This document shows, piece by piece, positions 27,782 through 37,885 of a stretch of DNA of 64,000 nt. The notes beneath the pieces are model-generated. The model saw nothing but the letters and a program-made list of their open reading frames with translations. It did not search any database and was not told the origin of the DNA. Within the stretch, counting starts at the first letter, position 1; every line of letters begins with the position of its first letter. The stretch covers positions 372,001-436,000 of the forward strand of contig NZ_RKLN01000003.1 of assembly GCF_004011835.1 (NCBI RefSeq), in the 5' to 3' direction. Source of the stretch: Rhodococcus spongiicola. Its GTDB lineage: Bacteria; Actinomycetota; Actinomycetes; Mycobacteriales; Mycobacteriaceae. The translations under genes and the position numbers were made by a program.

Positions 27782-29209
27782 TCAACCGCCGCGGACGATC
27801 CGGCGCAGCTTCGGTACCCGGCCGGCAACCTCGCGCTCCGCGCCGTGGGTGGTCGGCTCGTAGTAGTCGACACCGACGAGTTCGTCCGGCGGATACTGCT
27901 GCGCCAGCACGCCATCCGGATGGTCGTGCGGATACCGGTAGCCGACGGCATTGCCCAGTTGCGCGGCGCCCGCGTAGTGACCATCCCGCAGGTGCCCCGG
28001 CACCAGCCCGGCGTTGCCGGCCGCGACATCGGCCATCGCGGCACCCAACGCAGCAATGACGGCGCCCGACTTGGGTGCGGTCGCGAGGTGGATCGTGGCC
28101 TGCGCCAAGGCGAGGCGAGCCTCCGGCATACCGATCAACTGGACCGCCTGCGCAGCTGCGGTCGCGGTCTGCAGCGCCGTGGGGTCGGCCATGCCGATGT
28201 CCTCGCTGGCGTGCACGACGAGACGGCGGGCAATGAAGCGGGGATCTTCTCCCGCGGTGATCATCCGCGCGAGGTAGTGCAGCGCGGCGTCGACGTCGGA
28301 ACCACGGATCGACTTGATGAATGCACTGATCACGTCGTAGTGCTGGTCGCCGTCCCGGTCGTAGCGCACGGCAGCCTTGTCGATGCTGGACTCGACGGTC
28401 TCGAGGTCGAGGATCGCGGGACGCTCGTCGGTCCGGTCGAGCGCGGTCCCAGCCGCTGCCTCGAGCGCCGTCAGTGCTCGCCTCGCGTCACCGGCGGCGA
28501 GCCGGACAAGATGCTCGAACGCGTCGTCAGCTATCTCGATGGACCCACCGAGGCCGCGCTCGTCAACGCGGGCGCGCTCGATGAGCAGCCGGATGTCGTC
28601 GGCCGTGAGCGACTGCAGCTGCAACACCAGTGACCGCGACAGCAGCGGTGAGACCACCGAGAAGGACGGGTTCTCGGTGGTCGCCGCGACGAGCAGCACG
28701 ATGCGGTTCTCGACTGCGGCGAGCAAGGCGTCCTGCTGGGTCTTGGAGAATCGGTGGACCTCGTCGATGAACAGCACGGTCTGTTCGCCCTGAAGCAGGC
28801 GTCGCCGAGCCAACTCGATGACGCCGCGCACCTCTTTGACGCCGGCCGACAGCGCGGACAGCGCCTCGAACTTGCGGCCCGTGGCACCGGAGATCAGTGA
28901 CGCCAGGGTCGTCTTGCCCGTCCCGGGCGGCCCGTAGAGCATCACCGACGACGCCCCTGAGCCCTCGACAAGACGCCGGAGCGGCGCGCCCGGCCCCAGC
29001 AGGTGCTGCTGGCCGACGACTTCCGAGAGCGTTGCCGGCCGCATACGGACCGCGAGCGGTGCGCCGGGGTTCGGCGTCGGTGCGTGACGCGTCACCGACG
29101 TGAGCGGCTCGGGCTCGGATTCGGCGGCCGGTGCCTCGAACAGCCCCGCCGACTCGCCCGCGGTGTCCGCATCTCCGAAGAAACCGGTGTCGCCGAAGAA
29201 ATCAGTCAC
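27782..29209 (-). CDS. rarA: RarA/MgsA replication-associated AAA+ ATPase
   Basis: Clamp-loader-like ATPase that acts at stalled replication forks. The 475-residue product has a non-conserved N-terminal 45 residues with the repeat FFGD, then [18 protein letters not shown]. Walker [10 protein letters not shown] is at about 93-101, Walker [13 protein letters not shown], sensor [10 protein letters not shown]. The C-terminal MgsA domain contains [26 protein letters not shown] and SEDIGMADP. The ATG at 29209 is supported by family length. Upstream of alaS, as in mycobacteria. Confidence 0.95.
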   Translation of the reverse strand: MTDFFGDTGFFGDADTAGESAGLFEAPAAESEPEPLTSVTRHAPTPNPGAPLAVRMRPATLSEVVGQQHLLGPGAPLRRLVEGSGASSVMLYGPPGTGKTTLASLISGATGRKFEALSALSAGVKEVRGVIELARRRLLQGEQTVLFIDEVHRFSKTQQDALLAAVENRIVLLVAATTENPSFSVVSPLLSRSLVLQLQSLTADDIRLLIERARVDERGLGGSIEIADDAFEHLVRLAAGDARRALTALEAAAGTALDRTDERPAILDLETVESSIDKAAVRYDRDGDQHYDVISAFIKSIRGSDVDAALHYLARMITAGEDPRFIARRLVVHASEDIGMADPTALQTATAAAQAVQLIGMPEARLALAQATIHLATAPKSGAVIAALGAAMADVAAGNAGLVPGHLRDGHYAGAAQLGNAVGYRYPHDHPDGVLAQQYPPDELVGVDYYEPTTHGAEREVAGRVPKLRRIVRGG

Positions 29210-29270
29210 GCCTCGACGCTACTAGCCGCCACCGACTCGTTCGACGGAACGAGTGTCGATCACGGCGAGC

Positions 29271-29399
29271 TCAGCGCCCCGGATTCTCGCACGTGCACCG
29301 GTCCGCAGGTTGTACCGCCCGCATGACGTCGGCGATGTGCTGGCCGCAGCCTTCCCACGTGGTCTTCGAACAGATACGGCAGGTGACTGGGTAGCACAC
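29271..29399 (-). CDS. Small cysteine-rich protein (42 residues)
   Basis: A GTG at 29399, eight bases after GAGGAG, opens a 42-residue frame beginning MCYPVTCRICSKTTWEGCGQ and ending RCTCENPGR. It has six cysteines (2, 7, 10, 18, 35, 37) and a histidine at 21, in the pattern C-x4-C-x2-C ... C-x2-H ... C-x-C, which suggests a structural metal site. I recognise it as a widespread unnamed actinobacterial family; function is not known to me. It is transcribed alone between the LmbE-like gene and rarA, with an inverted repeat about 42 bases upstream of the start. Confidence 0.75.
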   Translation of the reverse strand: MCYPVTCRICSKTTWEGCGQHIADVMRAVQPADRCTCENPGR

Positions 29400-29440
29400 G
29401 GGGACGGCTCCTCGTAGGTGGCTTGCAGGAGCCTCGATCG

Positions 29441-29454
29441 TACCCACCCGGGTA
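29441..29454. promoter_or_regulatory. TACCC-N4-GGGTA inverted repeat upstream of the Cys-rich protein gene
   Basis: tacccacccgggta (29441-29454) is an inverted repeat 42 bases upstream of the small-gene GTG. The arms resemble those of CsoR-family metal-responsive operators (TACCC...GGGTA), but the centre is short and no CsoR gene is nearby. The resemblance is therefore only suggestive. Confidence 0.35.
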
Positions 29455-29528
29455 TACTCCCGAGATCCACACGCTGAGCCGCTCCATCGCGGGGTGCACT
29501 GCCTTTCAGGCCGCTATCGCACGATCTT

Positions 29529-30212
29529 TCAGACCCCGGTTGCGGTGTGAATCCTGATGCGGTCGACCGACCCGGAGAGTGCGAGCCTCCTGAGTAACAC
29601 GGGATTGTCCGTAGCCTGACTCTCGTGGCAGGCGATGGCCTCGGACTGCACCTTCCGGTCCACATCCACGTCAACGGCACCCTCGCCGTCGAGCCCGGCG
29701 AACTCGGTACCCAACTCGGCGTTGAGCGAATCCGCGACTGCGGGGGCGACACCCCACTCGACCACGTTCAGACCCTGATCTGCCGCTACGCGGAACGCGG
29801 CTGCCGTAGCGGCGCGATGATCCGGATGCCCGGTGACCCCATTGCCCTCGAACACCACTAGGGTCGCCGCAGCACCGAGCACGTCGAGCACCGCAGCGTC
29901 CAGCATCGCCGGATCGACTTCATGCAGACCACCGTCGGGATGGTCGAGGAGAACGACATCGCGGACGCCCAGCAGGTCGGCTGCCGCGGCCAGTTCCTCA
30001 CGCCGCACCTGTGCGAGGTCCACCGCCGAGCCGAGCGTGCTGGCCTCACCGCGAGTCAGACACAGCACACGCACCTCGGCACCCTCGGACGCGAGCATTG
30101 CAAGAACTGCCCCGAGGCCGAAGCTCTCGTCGTCGGGATGCGCCACGACCGCGAGAACCGGCCCCCGGGAGGCCACCTCCCGCAGCCTCAGGTTGCCGGC
30201 CGTGTCATCCAC
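29529..30212 (-). CDS. LmbE/PIG-L family N-deacetylase
   Basis: Zinc-dependent deacetylase fold, the family of MshB and Mca. The 227-residue product has the zinc motif VVAHPDDESFG (residues 22-32), LCLTRGEAS, LDHPDGGLHE and the third-ligand motif GHPDHRAATAAAF. It is shorter than MshB or Mca (about 290), so it is probably a different family member acting on an unknown N-acetylated sugar or lipid. Single gene with about 150 bases upstream. Confidence 0.85.
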   Translation of the reverse strand: MDDTAGNLRLREVASRGPVLAVVAHPDDESFGLGAVLAMLASEGAEVRVLCLTRGEASTLGSAVDLAQVRREELAAAADLLGVRDVVLLDHPDGGLHEVDPAMLDAAVLDVLGAAATLVVFEGNGVTGHPDHRAATAAAFRVAADQGLNVVEWGVAPAVADSLNAELGTEFAGLDGEGAVDVDVDRKVQSEAIACHESQATDNPVLLRRLALSGSVDRIRIHTATGV

Positions 30213-30365
30213 ACCGAGCTCCCTTCACTCGCCACAATCACAGTGTCGCGCACCCGGCCTCACGACGCGACGAACTACCGGATTGTCGATAACCGAGTGG
30301 TCGCTATCGGCAGGGATCGGTATCGACAGAGCTGTATCCGCTAGACCCCTATCGGCAGGGTCCGA

Positions 30366-31544
30366 CTAGACGAGACGTTCCCGCAGCCGCGCGACGACCC
30401 GCGACGCGTGCTCGGCGATGACATCGTGGCCGGACCGCTCCGCGAATGTCGACAGGCCCTCCCACCGCGCGAGTAGGGCCTCAGCGCGCGGTGCGGACAG
30501 TTGATGCTCACGGACGGCGGCGACCCGCGTGTAGTCCTCGGGCAGGAACAGAGCGGTGCTCAACCAGACCCAGGCCAATTGGGCGTCGAGCACCCGCTCG
30601 GTGAGGAAATCGTCGTCTGCGAGCGTCGGCCACATACCCACGACCTCTGCACGCCACGCCTCGACCATCGCGCGGGCGCGCTCGTACGACAGGTCGATGC
30701 TGCACAGGCAGGCCGGAAATGAGACCAGCGCGAACGCCAGATCGAGTGTCGCGTCTCGGAAGCCGCCCCACTCGTAGTCCAAGAACCGGACGCCCTCGTC
30801 GTTGACGATGATGTTGTCCGGGCACAAGTCCGATGGGCTGAAGGCTCGGAATCGGCCACCGCCGAAGAGCTTCGAGGCACGGGCGGCAATATCGAGCACG
30901 TCCGTCGGCACCTCGACGCCGAGGTGCTCGGCGAGCAGCGCGGGAACCGCCTCGAACGACGCCGCCGCCTGCTCGACGAGCATGTCGCCGTGGTGTGCGA
31001 CCTCCGCCCGACGCAACAGGGCCGTGAAGTCCTCCTCCCGGCCGACAGTGGCAGCGTGCATCCGGCCCAGGGCCTGCGCCATCGCCATGAGCGAATTCGT
31101 CACGGTATCGGGATCGGCGTTCTTGAGCAGCGACGCGAACGGCGTCGAGTCGCCGAGATCCCCGAGCACGAGGAGCCGGGCTTCCATGTCGTGGGCCAGC
31201 AACGCCGCTCCGGGGCGCGTCTCGGTCGCCAACGCGGTCGCGAACTGGTACGAGACGGCCTCCCGGAGGAAGGCGACTTCGCCCGTCGAATGCTCCGGGA
31301 AGCCCAACTCGATGCGCCGTGAGGGCCCGGTCTGGTGCGGCGTCTCCAGCAACTGCTTGATCACCAGCGTCCGCGGAAGCGAGAACGGGTTCTCGGCAAC
31401 GCGGACGCGAAGCACGACAGTCCGACCGCTTCCTCCGAGGTCGATTGGGTCGACGAGTCGTACCGGTGCGCCGGTACGACGGGTGAGCAACTTCTCTGCT
31501 GCGGCAACAACCTCGGAGAGGGGTTCCGCCAATATCGCGGTCAT
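30366..31544 (-). CDS. Aminoglycoside-phosphotransferase-like (APH/choline-kinase fold) protein
   Basis: A 392-residue kinase-fold protein. The catalytic-loop motif usually written HGD-x4-N appears as PSDLCPDN (in RAFSPSDLCPDNIIVND), so the Asp and Asn are kept but the leading His is replaced. The metal-binding Asp follows in RFLDYEWGGFRDATLDLAFA. The lysine of the N-lobe may be in TLVIKQLLE. Start ATG at 31544. The substrate is unknown; small-molecule or sugar kinases are possible. Separated from its neighbours by more than 100 bases on both sides. Confidence 0.75.
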   Translation of the reverse strand: MTAILAEPLSEVVAAAEKLLTRRTGAPVRLVDPIDLGGSGRTVVLRVRVAENPFSLPRTLVIKQLLETPHQTGPSRRIELGFPEHSTGEVAFLREAVSYQFATALATETRPGAALLAHDMEARLLVLGDLGDSTPFASLLKNADPDTVTNSLMAMAQALGRMHAATVGREEDFTALLRRAEVAHHGDMLVEQAAASFEAVPALLAEHLGVEVPTDVLDIAARASKLFGGGRFRAFSPSDLCPDNIIVNDEGVRFLDYEWGGFRDATLDLAFALVSFPACLCSIDLSYERARAMVEAWRAEVVGMWPTLADDDFLTERVLDAQLAWVWLSTALFLPEDYTRVAAVREHQLSAPRAEALLARWEGLSTFAERSGHDVIAEHASRVVARLRERLV

Positions 31545-31734
31545 CGGACACCAACCTACCTGGCCCAGACACCCGAAGTCGGGCATTCAAGACTGTCGAT
31601 GCAGCACCGGACGCCCTCAACTGGGAAAACCAAAGGTTGCAGATCGGTCACGACCGGTGCCCTAGTGTTACAACTGCAAAACTACACACACACTCGCTCA
31701 CAAGCGACCCGAACCGGCGCCCGGCGGCGTCCTA

Positions 31735-31768
31735 CTCGTCGTTCACGCCCGCTCGTCGTTCACGCCCG
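31735..31768 (-). repeat. 17-bp x2 tandem repeat spanning the aspS stop codon
   Basis: Two exact copies of ctcgtcgttcacgcccg (31735-31751 and 31752-31768). The TGA stop of aspS (31762-31760) lies in the second copy, so the first copy is an untranslated duplicate of the gene end. Confidence 0.9.
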
Positions 31769-33529
31769 CGGCTCCGGTTTGACGTCGATGCCGGACTCCT
31801 TGCGCTGCAATTCGGTGATGGGCGCGGGAGCATCCGTCAGCGGGTCCATGCCGCCGCCGGACTTCGGGAACGCAATGACCTCACGGATCGAGTCGGTGCC
31901 CGAGAGCAGCGCGGCGATGCGGTCCCAACCGAACGCGATACCGCCGTGCGGGGGCGCCCCGAAGGCGAAGGCGTCGAGCAGGAAGCCGAACTTCTCCTCT
32001 GCCTCCTCGTGCGAGATGCCCATCACCTTGAAGACGCGTTCCTGCACGTCCTTGCGGTGGATACGGATGCTGCCGCCGCCGATCTCGTTGCCGTTGCAGA
32101 CGATGTCGTACGCGTAGGCAAGCGCGGACCCGGGATCGGTGTCGAACGTGTCCATCGACTCCGGCTTGGGCGAGGTGAAGGCGTGGTGGACCGCGGTCCA
32201 CGCGCTGTAGCCGAGAGCGACGTCGCCGGCAGCGGTGGCCTCGTCGGTGGGTTCGAACAGCGGCGCGTCGACGACCCACACGAATGCCCAGGCGTCGGGG
32301 TCGATGAGGTTCTGCTTACGGGCGATCTCACCGCGCGCGGCACCGAGCACTGCCCGGGACGTCTTGACGGCGCCGGCGGCGAAGAAGATGCAGTCGCCGG
32401 GGTTCGCGCCGACATGCTTGGCCAGGCCCTCGCGTTCGGCGTCGGGGAGCTTCTTCGCTACCGGTCCCCCGAAAGTGCCGTCCTCGTTGACCAGGACGTA
32501 GGCGAGCCCGTTCGAGCCGCGTTGCTTGGCCCACTCCTGCCACGCGTCGAGTTGCTTGCGCGGCTGGCTTGCGCCCCCCGGCATGACGACGGCCCCGACG
32601 TACGGTGCCTGGAAGACGCGGAACGTGGTGTCCTTGAAGTATTCGGTGCACTCGACGAGCTCGACGTCGAACCGCAGGTCCGGCTTGTCCGTGCCGAAGC
32701 GTCGCATCGCCTCGGCGTACGTCATGCGCGGAATAGGGGTGGTGATGTCGTGACCGACGAGCCTCCACACCGCGTGCAGGATCTCCTCGGCCAGCAGGAT
32801 GACGTCCTCCTGAGTCACGAAGCTCATCTCGATGTCGAGCTGAGTGAACTCGGGTTGGCGGTCCGCGCGGAAGTCCTCGTCTCGGTAGCACCGTGCGATC
32901 TGGTAGTAACGCTCGATGCCGCCGACCATGAGCAACTGCTTGAACAGCTGCGGACTCTGCGGCAGTGCGTAGAAGCTCCCGGGCTGCAGACGAGCAGGGA
33001 CCACGAAATCGCGTGCACCCTCCGGAGTGGAGCGGGTGAGCGTCGGGGTCTCGACCTCGACGAACTCGTGGTGTGCGAGCACCGCGCGCGCCGCAGCGTT
33101 GACCTTGGAACGCAGCCGGATCGCGTGTCCCGGACCCTCGCGGCGAAGATCCAGGTAGCGGTACTTGAGACGGGCTTCCTCGCCAACCTGGTCGTCGAGT
33201 TGGAACGGCAATGCATCGCTCTCGTTGAGCACCTCGAGTTCGACCGCATTGACCTCGACCGCACCGGTCGGGATCTCGAAGTTCTGGTTGCCCTCGGGGC
33301 GAACCTCGACGACACCGGTCACCTTCACGCAGTACTCGGCGCGGAGACGGTGCGCCTGCTCGAGCACGTCACCTGCGCGGAAGACCGCCTGCGACACACC
33401 TGACGCATCGCGGAGATCGATGAAGATCACCCCGCCGTGGTCACGCCGTCGCGCCACCCAACCGGTGAGGGTGACGGTCTGCTCAGCATGCTCGGGTCGT
33501 AGCGAACCGGCCAGATGAGTGCGCAGCAC
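31760..33529 (-). CDS. aspS: Aspartyl-tRNA synthetase (bacterial type, probably non-discriminating)
   Basis: Charges tRNA-Asp; in most actinobacteria it also makes Asp-tRNA-Asn for amidation by GatCAB. The 589-residue product has the N-terminal OB-fold ([26 protein letters not shown]) and class II motifs ([49 protein letters not shown]). The GAD insertion domain and C-terminal [13 protein letters not shown] and [13 protein letters not shown] follow. GTG at 33529 with AAAGGAA upstream; an earlier in-frame ATG adds only nine poor residues. Divergent from the AMP-ligase gene. Confidence 0.97.
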   Translation of the reverse strand: MLRTHLAGSLRPEHAEQTVTLTGWVARRRDHGGVIFIDLRDASGVSQAVFRAGDVLEQAHRLRAEYCVKVTGVVEVRPEGNQNFEIPTGAVEVNAVELEVLNESDALPFQLDDQVGEEARLKYRYLDLRREGPGHAIRLRSKVNAAARAVLAHHEFVEVETPTLTRSTPEGARDFVVPARLQPGSFYALPQSPQLFKQLLMVGGIERYYQIARCYRDEDFRADRQPEFTQLDIEMSFVTQEDVILLAEEILHAVWRLVGHDITTPIPRMTYAEAMRRFGTDKPDLRFDVELVECTEYFKDTTFRVFQAPYVGAVVMPGGASQPRKQLDAWQEWAKQRGSNGLAYVLVNEDGTFGGPVAKKLPDAEREGLAKHVGANPGDCIFFAAGAVKTSRAVLGAARGEIARKQNLIDPDAWAFVWVVDAPLFEPTDEATAAGDVALGYSAWTAVHHAFTSPKPESMDTFDTDPGSALAYAYDIVCNGNEIGGGSIRIHRKDVQERVFKVMGISHEEAEEKFGFLLDAFAFGAPPHGGIAFGWDRIAALLSGTDSIREVIAFPKSGGGMDPLTDAPAPITELQRKESGIDVKPEPRA

Positions 33530-33791
33530 GGGATTCCTTTCACAAGCTTCCGGCACAAGTTTCTGTCGGCTGCGATCCTACGGAGGCACCTCGCTCGATC
33601 GGAAACCTGTGCCCGGATTGCAGGAATTCGGTAACAACCAGCCAACACCCAGCCCGGACGGTCTCGGACAGCAGCTACCGCCCTCCCCTGCACCACGCCC
33701 GAGCCCCGACGCTTAGCCTTTTCAGGTTCCCGTTCACGACGACAGAGCTGTTTCCGACGACGGAGCTGTCGACACCCAGAGGAGGCCACCT

Positions 33792-35318
33792 GTGGCGACC
33801 GTCCACCGCGACCGCGCCCTCGAAGCACGCGACGAGGTGGCCCTGCGCGACAGCCGCGTCGAGATGTCGTGGACCGACGTCGACCGCATGGTGAATCGGG
33901 TGGCGAATGCGCTGCGGGAACTGGACCTCGGCCCCGACCGACGGATCGCGGTGTTCGCACGCAACTCGGCAGAGACCATCCTCGCGCACGTCGGAATCAT
34001 CTACGCCGGCTGCTCCCCCGTGCCCGCGAGCTTTCATCTGACGGCACCTGAGCTCGCGTACGTCCTCGAGAACTCGGGTGCCGCGGCCCTTTTCGTCGGC
34101 CCGGAGAACGCCGCCGACGGCGTGCAGGCCGCGCAACTGGCCGGGGTGCCGCTGGTGGTCGGCTGGCGCGTCGATGCCGACGGGGTCACCGCGTGGGACG
34201 AGTGGCTCGACGCCGCCTCGGGGGATGACCCGCCGTCGGACGCCCCTGCCCTGCCGTTCCTGTGCTACACATCCGGCACGACAGGAACCCCCAAGGGTGT
34301 CAACGCACTTGCGGGCAGCCCCGCCCCCGGTTCGACGGTGGACGAGTACGTGCGCTCGATGCGGGCACTGCCTCTCGCGCAGTGGCCGGAACATCTCGTG
34401 GTCGGCCCGCTCCACCACACCGGCCCTCTCGTGAGTGTGCGCCTCCTCGCGTGCGCGATGCCCGTCACCGTGCTCGAGAGGTTCGACGCCGAGACGGTGC
34501 TCGCGACGATCGATCGGTACCGCATCACGACGTCACTGATGGTGCCGACGCATTTCCGTCGCTTGCTGTCGCTGCCCACCCACGTGCGCGCCCGCTACGA
34601 CGTCGGTTCGCTGGAGCTGGTCACGCACACCGGCGCGGTGTGCCCACCCGACGTCAAGCGAGCGATGATCGACTGGTTCGGACCGGTGCTGTTCGATTCG
34701 TACGGGGGCAGCGAAACCGGTCCACTGTGCGGGATCTCGTCCGCTGAGTGGCTGCGGCGGCCGGGCAGCGTCGGGCGGGTACGGCCGCCGTTCGTACGTG
34801 CGGTCGCCGTGGACTCCGACGGGAACGAATTGCCGACGAGTGTCGAGGGAAGGCTGGCGTTCGAGGAACGGGACGGCCGATCGGTCACCTATCTGGGTGC
34901 TGCGCAGAAGACCTCCGAGGCGCTGATCCGCCCGGGGCTGTTCACACTCGGCGACGTCGGCTACGTCGACGAAGACGGGTTCGTGTTCATCACCGACCGT
35001 GAGACCGACATGATCATCTCGGGAGGTGTGAACATCTATCCCGCCGAGATCGAGAACGTGCTCGTCACCCACCCCGACGTCGCCGACGTCGCGGTGATCG
35101 GTGTGCCCGACGGGGACATGGGCGAGTCGGTTGTGGCTCTGGTGGTGCCGCACGGACAAATCCCGGCGGTGACCGACCTTGTCGAGCACTGTCGCACCGT
35201 GTTGGCGGGTTACAAGGTGCCCCGAACGATCGAGTTCCGCGACGATCTGGGGCGCAACGCAATGGGCAAGCTCGCCAAGAGAAGCCTGCGGGCAACGTTT
35301 GCTGCGCCGGCAACGTAG
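33792..35318 (+). CDS. AMP-dependent acyl-CoA synthetase/ligase family enzyme
   Basis: Activates a carboxylic acid to an acyl-adenylate and, probably, acyl-CoA. The 508-residue product has the ATP loop CYTSGTTGTPKGV at about residues 158-170. SYGGSETGPLCG, GDVGYVDEDGFVFITDRETDMIISGGVNIYPAEIE and the C-terminal lysine motif GRNAMGKLAKR follow. All core motifs are intact. It begins at a GTG preceded by AGAGGAGG. The acid substrate cannot be read from the sequence. Divergent from aspS; alone on its strand. Confidence 0.9.
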   Translation: MATVHRDRALEARDEVALRDSRVEMSWTDVDRMVNRVANALRELDLGPDRRIAVFARNSAETILAHVGIIYAGCSPVPASFHLTAPELAYVLENSGAAALFVGPENAADGVQAAQLAGVPLVVGWRVDADGVTAWDEWLDAASGDDPPSDAPALPFLCYTSGTTGTPKGVNALAGSPAPGSTVDEYVRSMRALPLAQWPEHLVVGPLHHTGPLVSVRLLACAMPVTVLERFDAETVLATIDRYRITTSLMVPTHFRRLLSLPTHVRARYDVGSLELVTHTGAVCPPDVKRAMIDWFGPVLFDSYGGSETGPLCGISSAEWLRRPGSVGRVRPPFVRAVAVDSDGNELPTSVEGRLAFEERDGRSVTYLGAAQKTSEALIRPGLFTLGDVGYVDEDGFVFITDRETDMIISGGVNIYPAEIENVLVTHPDVADVAVIGVPDGDMGESVVALVVPHGQIPAVTDLVEHCRTVLAGYKVPRTIEFRDDLGRNAMGKLAKRSLRATFAAPAT

Positions 35319-35376
35319 CTCCGGCCCTAGGTTCGAACGTGACACCGTTGGGTCGGAGATCGCCGCGGGGACACGT

Positions 35377-36531
35377 TCAGTCGTCCGGTTCAGGCTCCGG
35401 CCCAGTGTCCGCCTGCCGTTCCTGAACGAGTTCGTAACGGCGACCGTACGTCTCGACGAGTGACTGGATCACCGCGACCACCGGCACCGACACCAGCGCG
35501 CCGATGGCCCCGAACAGCGAAGCGCCGACGATCACCGACCCGAACGCGACCGCCGGGTGGATCGACACTGTGCGGGACGTGATACGCGGATGCAGGACGT
35601 AGTTCTCGATCTGCTGGTAGGCAGTTCCGAACAGCACCACCCACACCCCTTCGATCGGCTCCGCCGCGGCGGCGATGAGAGCCGGTAGCGCGATGGCAAG
35701 GTAGGTCCCGAGGGTAGGGACGAACTGGGAGACGACACCGGTCCAGATCGCGAGCGGTAGCCAGTAGGGGACTCCGATCACCATGAGGAACAGTCCCGTC
35801 GCAACGGCGCTGATCGCGGCGAGAATGAGTCGGGACACCACGTATCCGCCGGCCTTCTCAACGGAAATTTCCCAGACGGTCGCAATGACCCGCTGCTGCC
35901 GCGCCGGGAACCAGCTCGAAATGGTGCGCCGGAGTTGAGGCCCTTGGGCGGACATGTAGAAGACGAACAGCACCAACGCCAGCGCCTGGAAGACGACACC
36001 GACCACGGAAGACACGACGCCCAGGACGCTGGGCGCGTACCTGTCCGCGAGGTCGCGGATGTTCTCGGGTGTGAGTGAGATCAGGTCCTCGGTATTGAAG
36101 TCGGTGCCGAACGTGCGGTTGGCCCATTCGGTAGCACGGGTGAGCGCGTCCGGAAGCGTGCCGAGCAACTGCGCGAGCTGCTCGGCAAGCAACGTGCCGA
36201 AGAGCGCGACGAACCCGATCCCGAACGCGAAGAACCCGAACAGAACCAGGCCGGTACCCGCGCCGCGCCGCAACCCTGCACGTTCGAGCTTGTCCACCAC
36301 CGGTTCGATGGTCACGCTCACAAGCCACGCCAGAAACAGCGTGCCGAGGAACCCGCGGATGTTGACGAACAGCCAGCCCGCCATCTGGTAGGCGGCGACC
36401 GCGAGGAGAACGTAGACGATTGCCACCCGGAGCCAACGCAGATTCGTCCTCCGGCTCTCGGCATCGACTGACGTGGGCGCGCCCGAGTCGGCCGGCGCGC
36501 CGGAGTCGGCCGTAGAGTCGTCCCCACCCAT
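35377..36531 (-). CDS. AI-2E (PerM/TqsA) family permease
   Basis: A 384-residue membrane protein. An acidic N-terminal 30 residues precede paired helices, a long amphipathic periplasmic-type middle (TRATEWANRTFGTDFNTEDL) and a C-terminal bundle containing WLPLAIWTGVVSQFVPTLGTYLA and YQQIENYVLHPRITSRTVSIHPA, the family hallmark. The family includes putative exporters of unknown or varied substrates; the AI-2 label is historical. Convergent with the acyl-CoA synthetase gene (58-base gap). Confidence 0.9.
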   Translation of the reverse strand: MGGDDSTADSGAPADSGAPTSVDAESRRTNLRWLRVAIVYVLLAVAAYQMAGWLFVNIRGFLGTLFLAWLVSVTIEPVVDKLERAGLRRGAGTGLVLFGFFAFGIGFVALFGTLLAEQLAQLLGTLPDALTRATEWANRTFGTDFNTEDLISLTPENIRDLADRYAPSVLGVVSSVVGVVFQALALVLFVFYMSAQGPQLRRTISSWFPARQQRVIATVWEISVEKAGGYVVSRLILAAISAVATGLFLMVIGVPYWLPLAIWTGVVSQFVPTLGTYLAIALPALIAAAAEPIEGVWVVLFGTAYQQIENYVLHPRITSRTVSIHPAVAFGSVIVGASLFGAIGALVSVPVVAVIQSLVETYGRRYELVQERQADTGPEPEPDD

Positions 36532-36614
36532 CGCATCCTCCGCCCCGCGATCGTTCGTGTTCTACCGCGGAACCTACCGCGGGAACGCCATTCGGTGCGT
36601 CAGCGTGGCGACAG

Positions 36615-37634
36615 TCAGAACAGTGTCGGCACCGGCTCCTTCTCGACGGGGCCCGGATCGCTGCGCGCCACCGAGTCCCCGAGCTCGGATCGTCCCCCCA
36701 GCCCGTAGTACTCGACCATCGGTTCCACACGCGCCCGCAGCCAGGCCTTGTACTCGGGGGTGACATAGGCGCCTCGCCCGTACAACCTGCGATATCGGCG
36801 CACCAGAGCGGGGTGCTCGGATCCGAGCCAGCTGAGGAACCAGCCACGAGTGCTGCCGCGTAGGTGCAGCGGAAAGATCGTCACTCCCGTAGCGCCCGCC
36901 TCCGAAATCGCGGACAGTAGACCATCGAGGTGCGCCGTCGAGTCGGTCAGGTACGGGAGCACCGGCGCAACCATGACGTTGCACGGCAGCCCAGCATCGG
37001 TGACCTCGCGGATCAGTTCCAGACGCGCCCGAGGGGACGGGGTACCCGGCTCGATCGCCGTCTGCAGATCGTGGTCATGGATGGCCAGCGACACGCCGAT
37101 GCCCACGCGGACTTGCTCCGACGCCTGACGTAACAGCGACAGATCTCGTTGCAGCAAAGTCCCTTTCGTCAGGATCGAGAAAGGGGTGCGTGATTCCGCG
37201 AGTGCCCCGATGATCGCCGGCATCAAACGGTAGCGGCCCTCGGCCCGCTGGTACGGGTCGGTGTTGGTGCCGAGCGCGACGTTCTCCCGCTTCCACGATC
37301 GTCGGGCAAGCTCCTTCCGCAACACCGCCGCGACGTTCATCTTCACGACGATCTGGCTGTCGAAGTCCCGTCCGGAATCCAGATCCAGGTACTCGTGCGT
37401 CGGCCTCGCGAAACAGTACCGACATGCGTGCGTGCAACCACGAAAGGTGTTGATGGTAAACCGGAACGGCAGCGCCGAACCCTCGGGCACCTTGTTCAAC
37501 GCACTCTTGCACAGGACCTCGTGGAACGTGATCCCGTCGAACTCCGGAGTCCGGACGCTGCGCATCAACCCGGCCCGTTCCAGTCCCGGGAGAGCGTCGT
37601 CCTTCGCATCGAGCGCCTGACCCTGCCACCTCAT
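36615..37634 (-). CDS. Rv2578c-family radical SAM protein
   Basis: A 339-residue radical SAM enzyme with the cluster motif GCTHACRYCFARPTHEYL (CxxxCxxC) at about residues 66-74. LGTNTDPYQRAEGRYRLM and TKGTLLQRDLSLL are typical of the SPL-like/Rv2578c group. Its reaction is not established. The upstream spacer to the M23 gene is about 250 bases. The ATG at 37634 begins MRWQGQALD, matching the family N-terminus, so the start is well supported. Confidence 0.88.
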   Translation of the reverse strand: MRWQGQALDAKDDALPGLERAGLMRSVRTPEFDGITFHEVLCKSALNKVPEGSALPFRFTINTFRGCTHACRYCFARPTHEYLDLDSGRDFDSQIVVKMNVAAVLRKELARRSWKRENVALGTNTDPYQRAEGRYRLMPAIIGALAESRTPFSILTKGTLLQRDLSLLRQASEQVRVGIGVSLAIHDHDLQTAIEPGTPSPRARLELIREVTDAGLPCNVMVAPVLPYLTDSTAHLDGLLSAISEAGATGVTIFPLHLRGSTRGWFLSWLGSEHPALVRRYRRLYGRGAYVTPEYKAWLRARVEPMVEYYGLGGRSELGDSVARSDPGPVEKEPVPTLF

Positions 37635-37885
37635 GATTCAAGTCGAACACGCGTGCGAATTTCATGTCAACACTGCAGTGGGTCGACGCCTACTGTGAGG
37701 ACCGTGAGGGACTACTGACCGATCACCCGTTCGAGACAAACCGGATCACGACGTCCGTCAGATTCGACGATCCCAGTCGGGAACCGGTCTGCCACGGCCG
37801 GAACAACTCCCACACCGAGACGCCGAGCGGCTATCTCGGTGAACTGCTCGATGTGGGGCTGTTCGCGCGGGACCGTACGTGCGCC

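Noticed and set aside
29222-29752. A 176-codon minus-strand frame overlapping the 42-residue gene and the LmbE gene
   Set aside because: It reads the end of the LmbE gene in the wrong frame; the small Cys-rich frame has the recognisable sequence and the ribosome-binding site.
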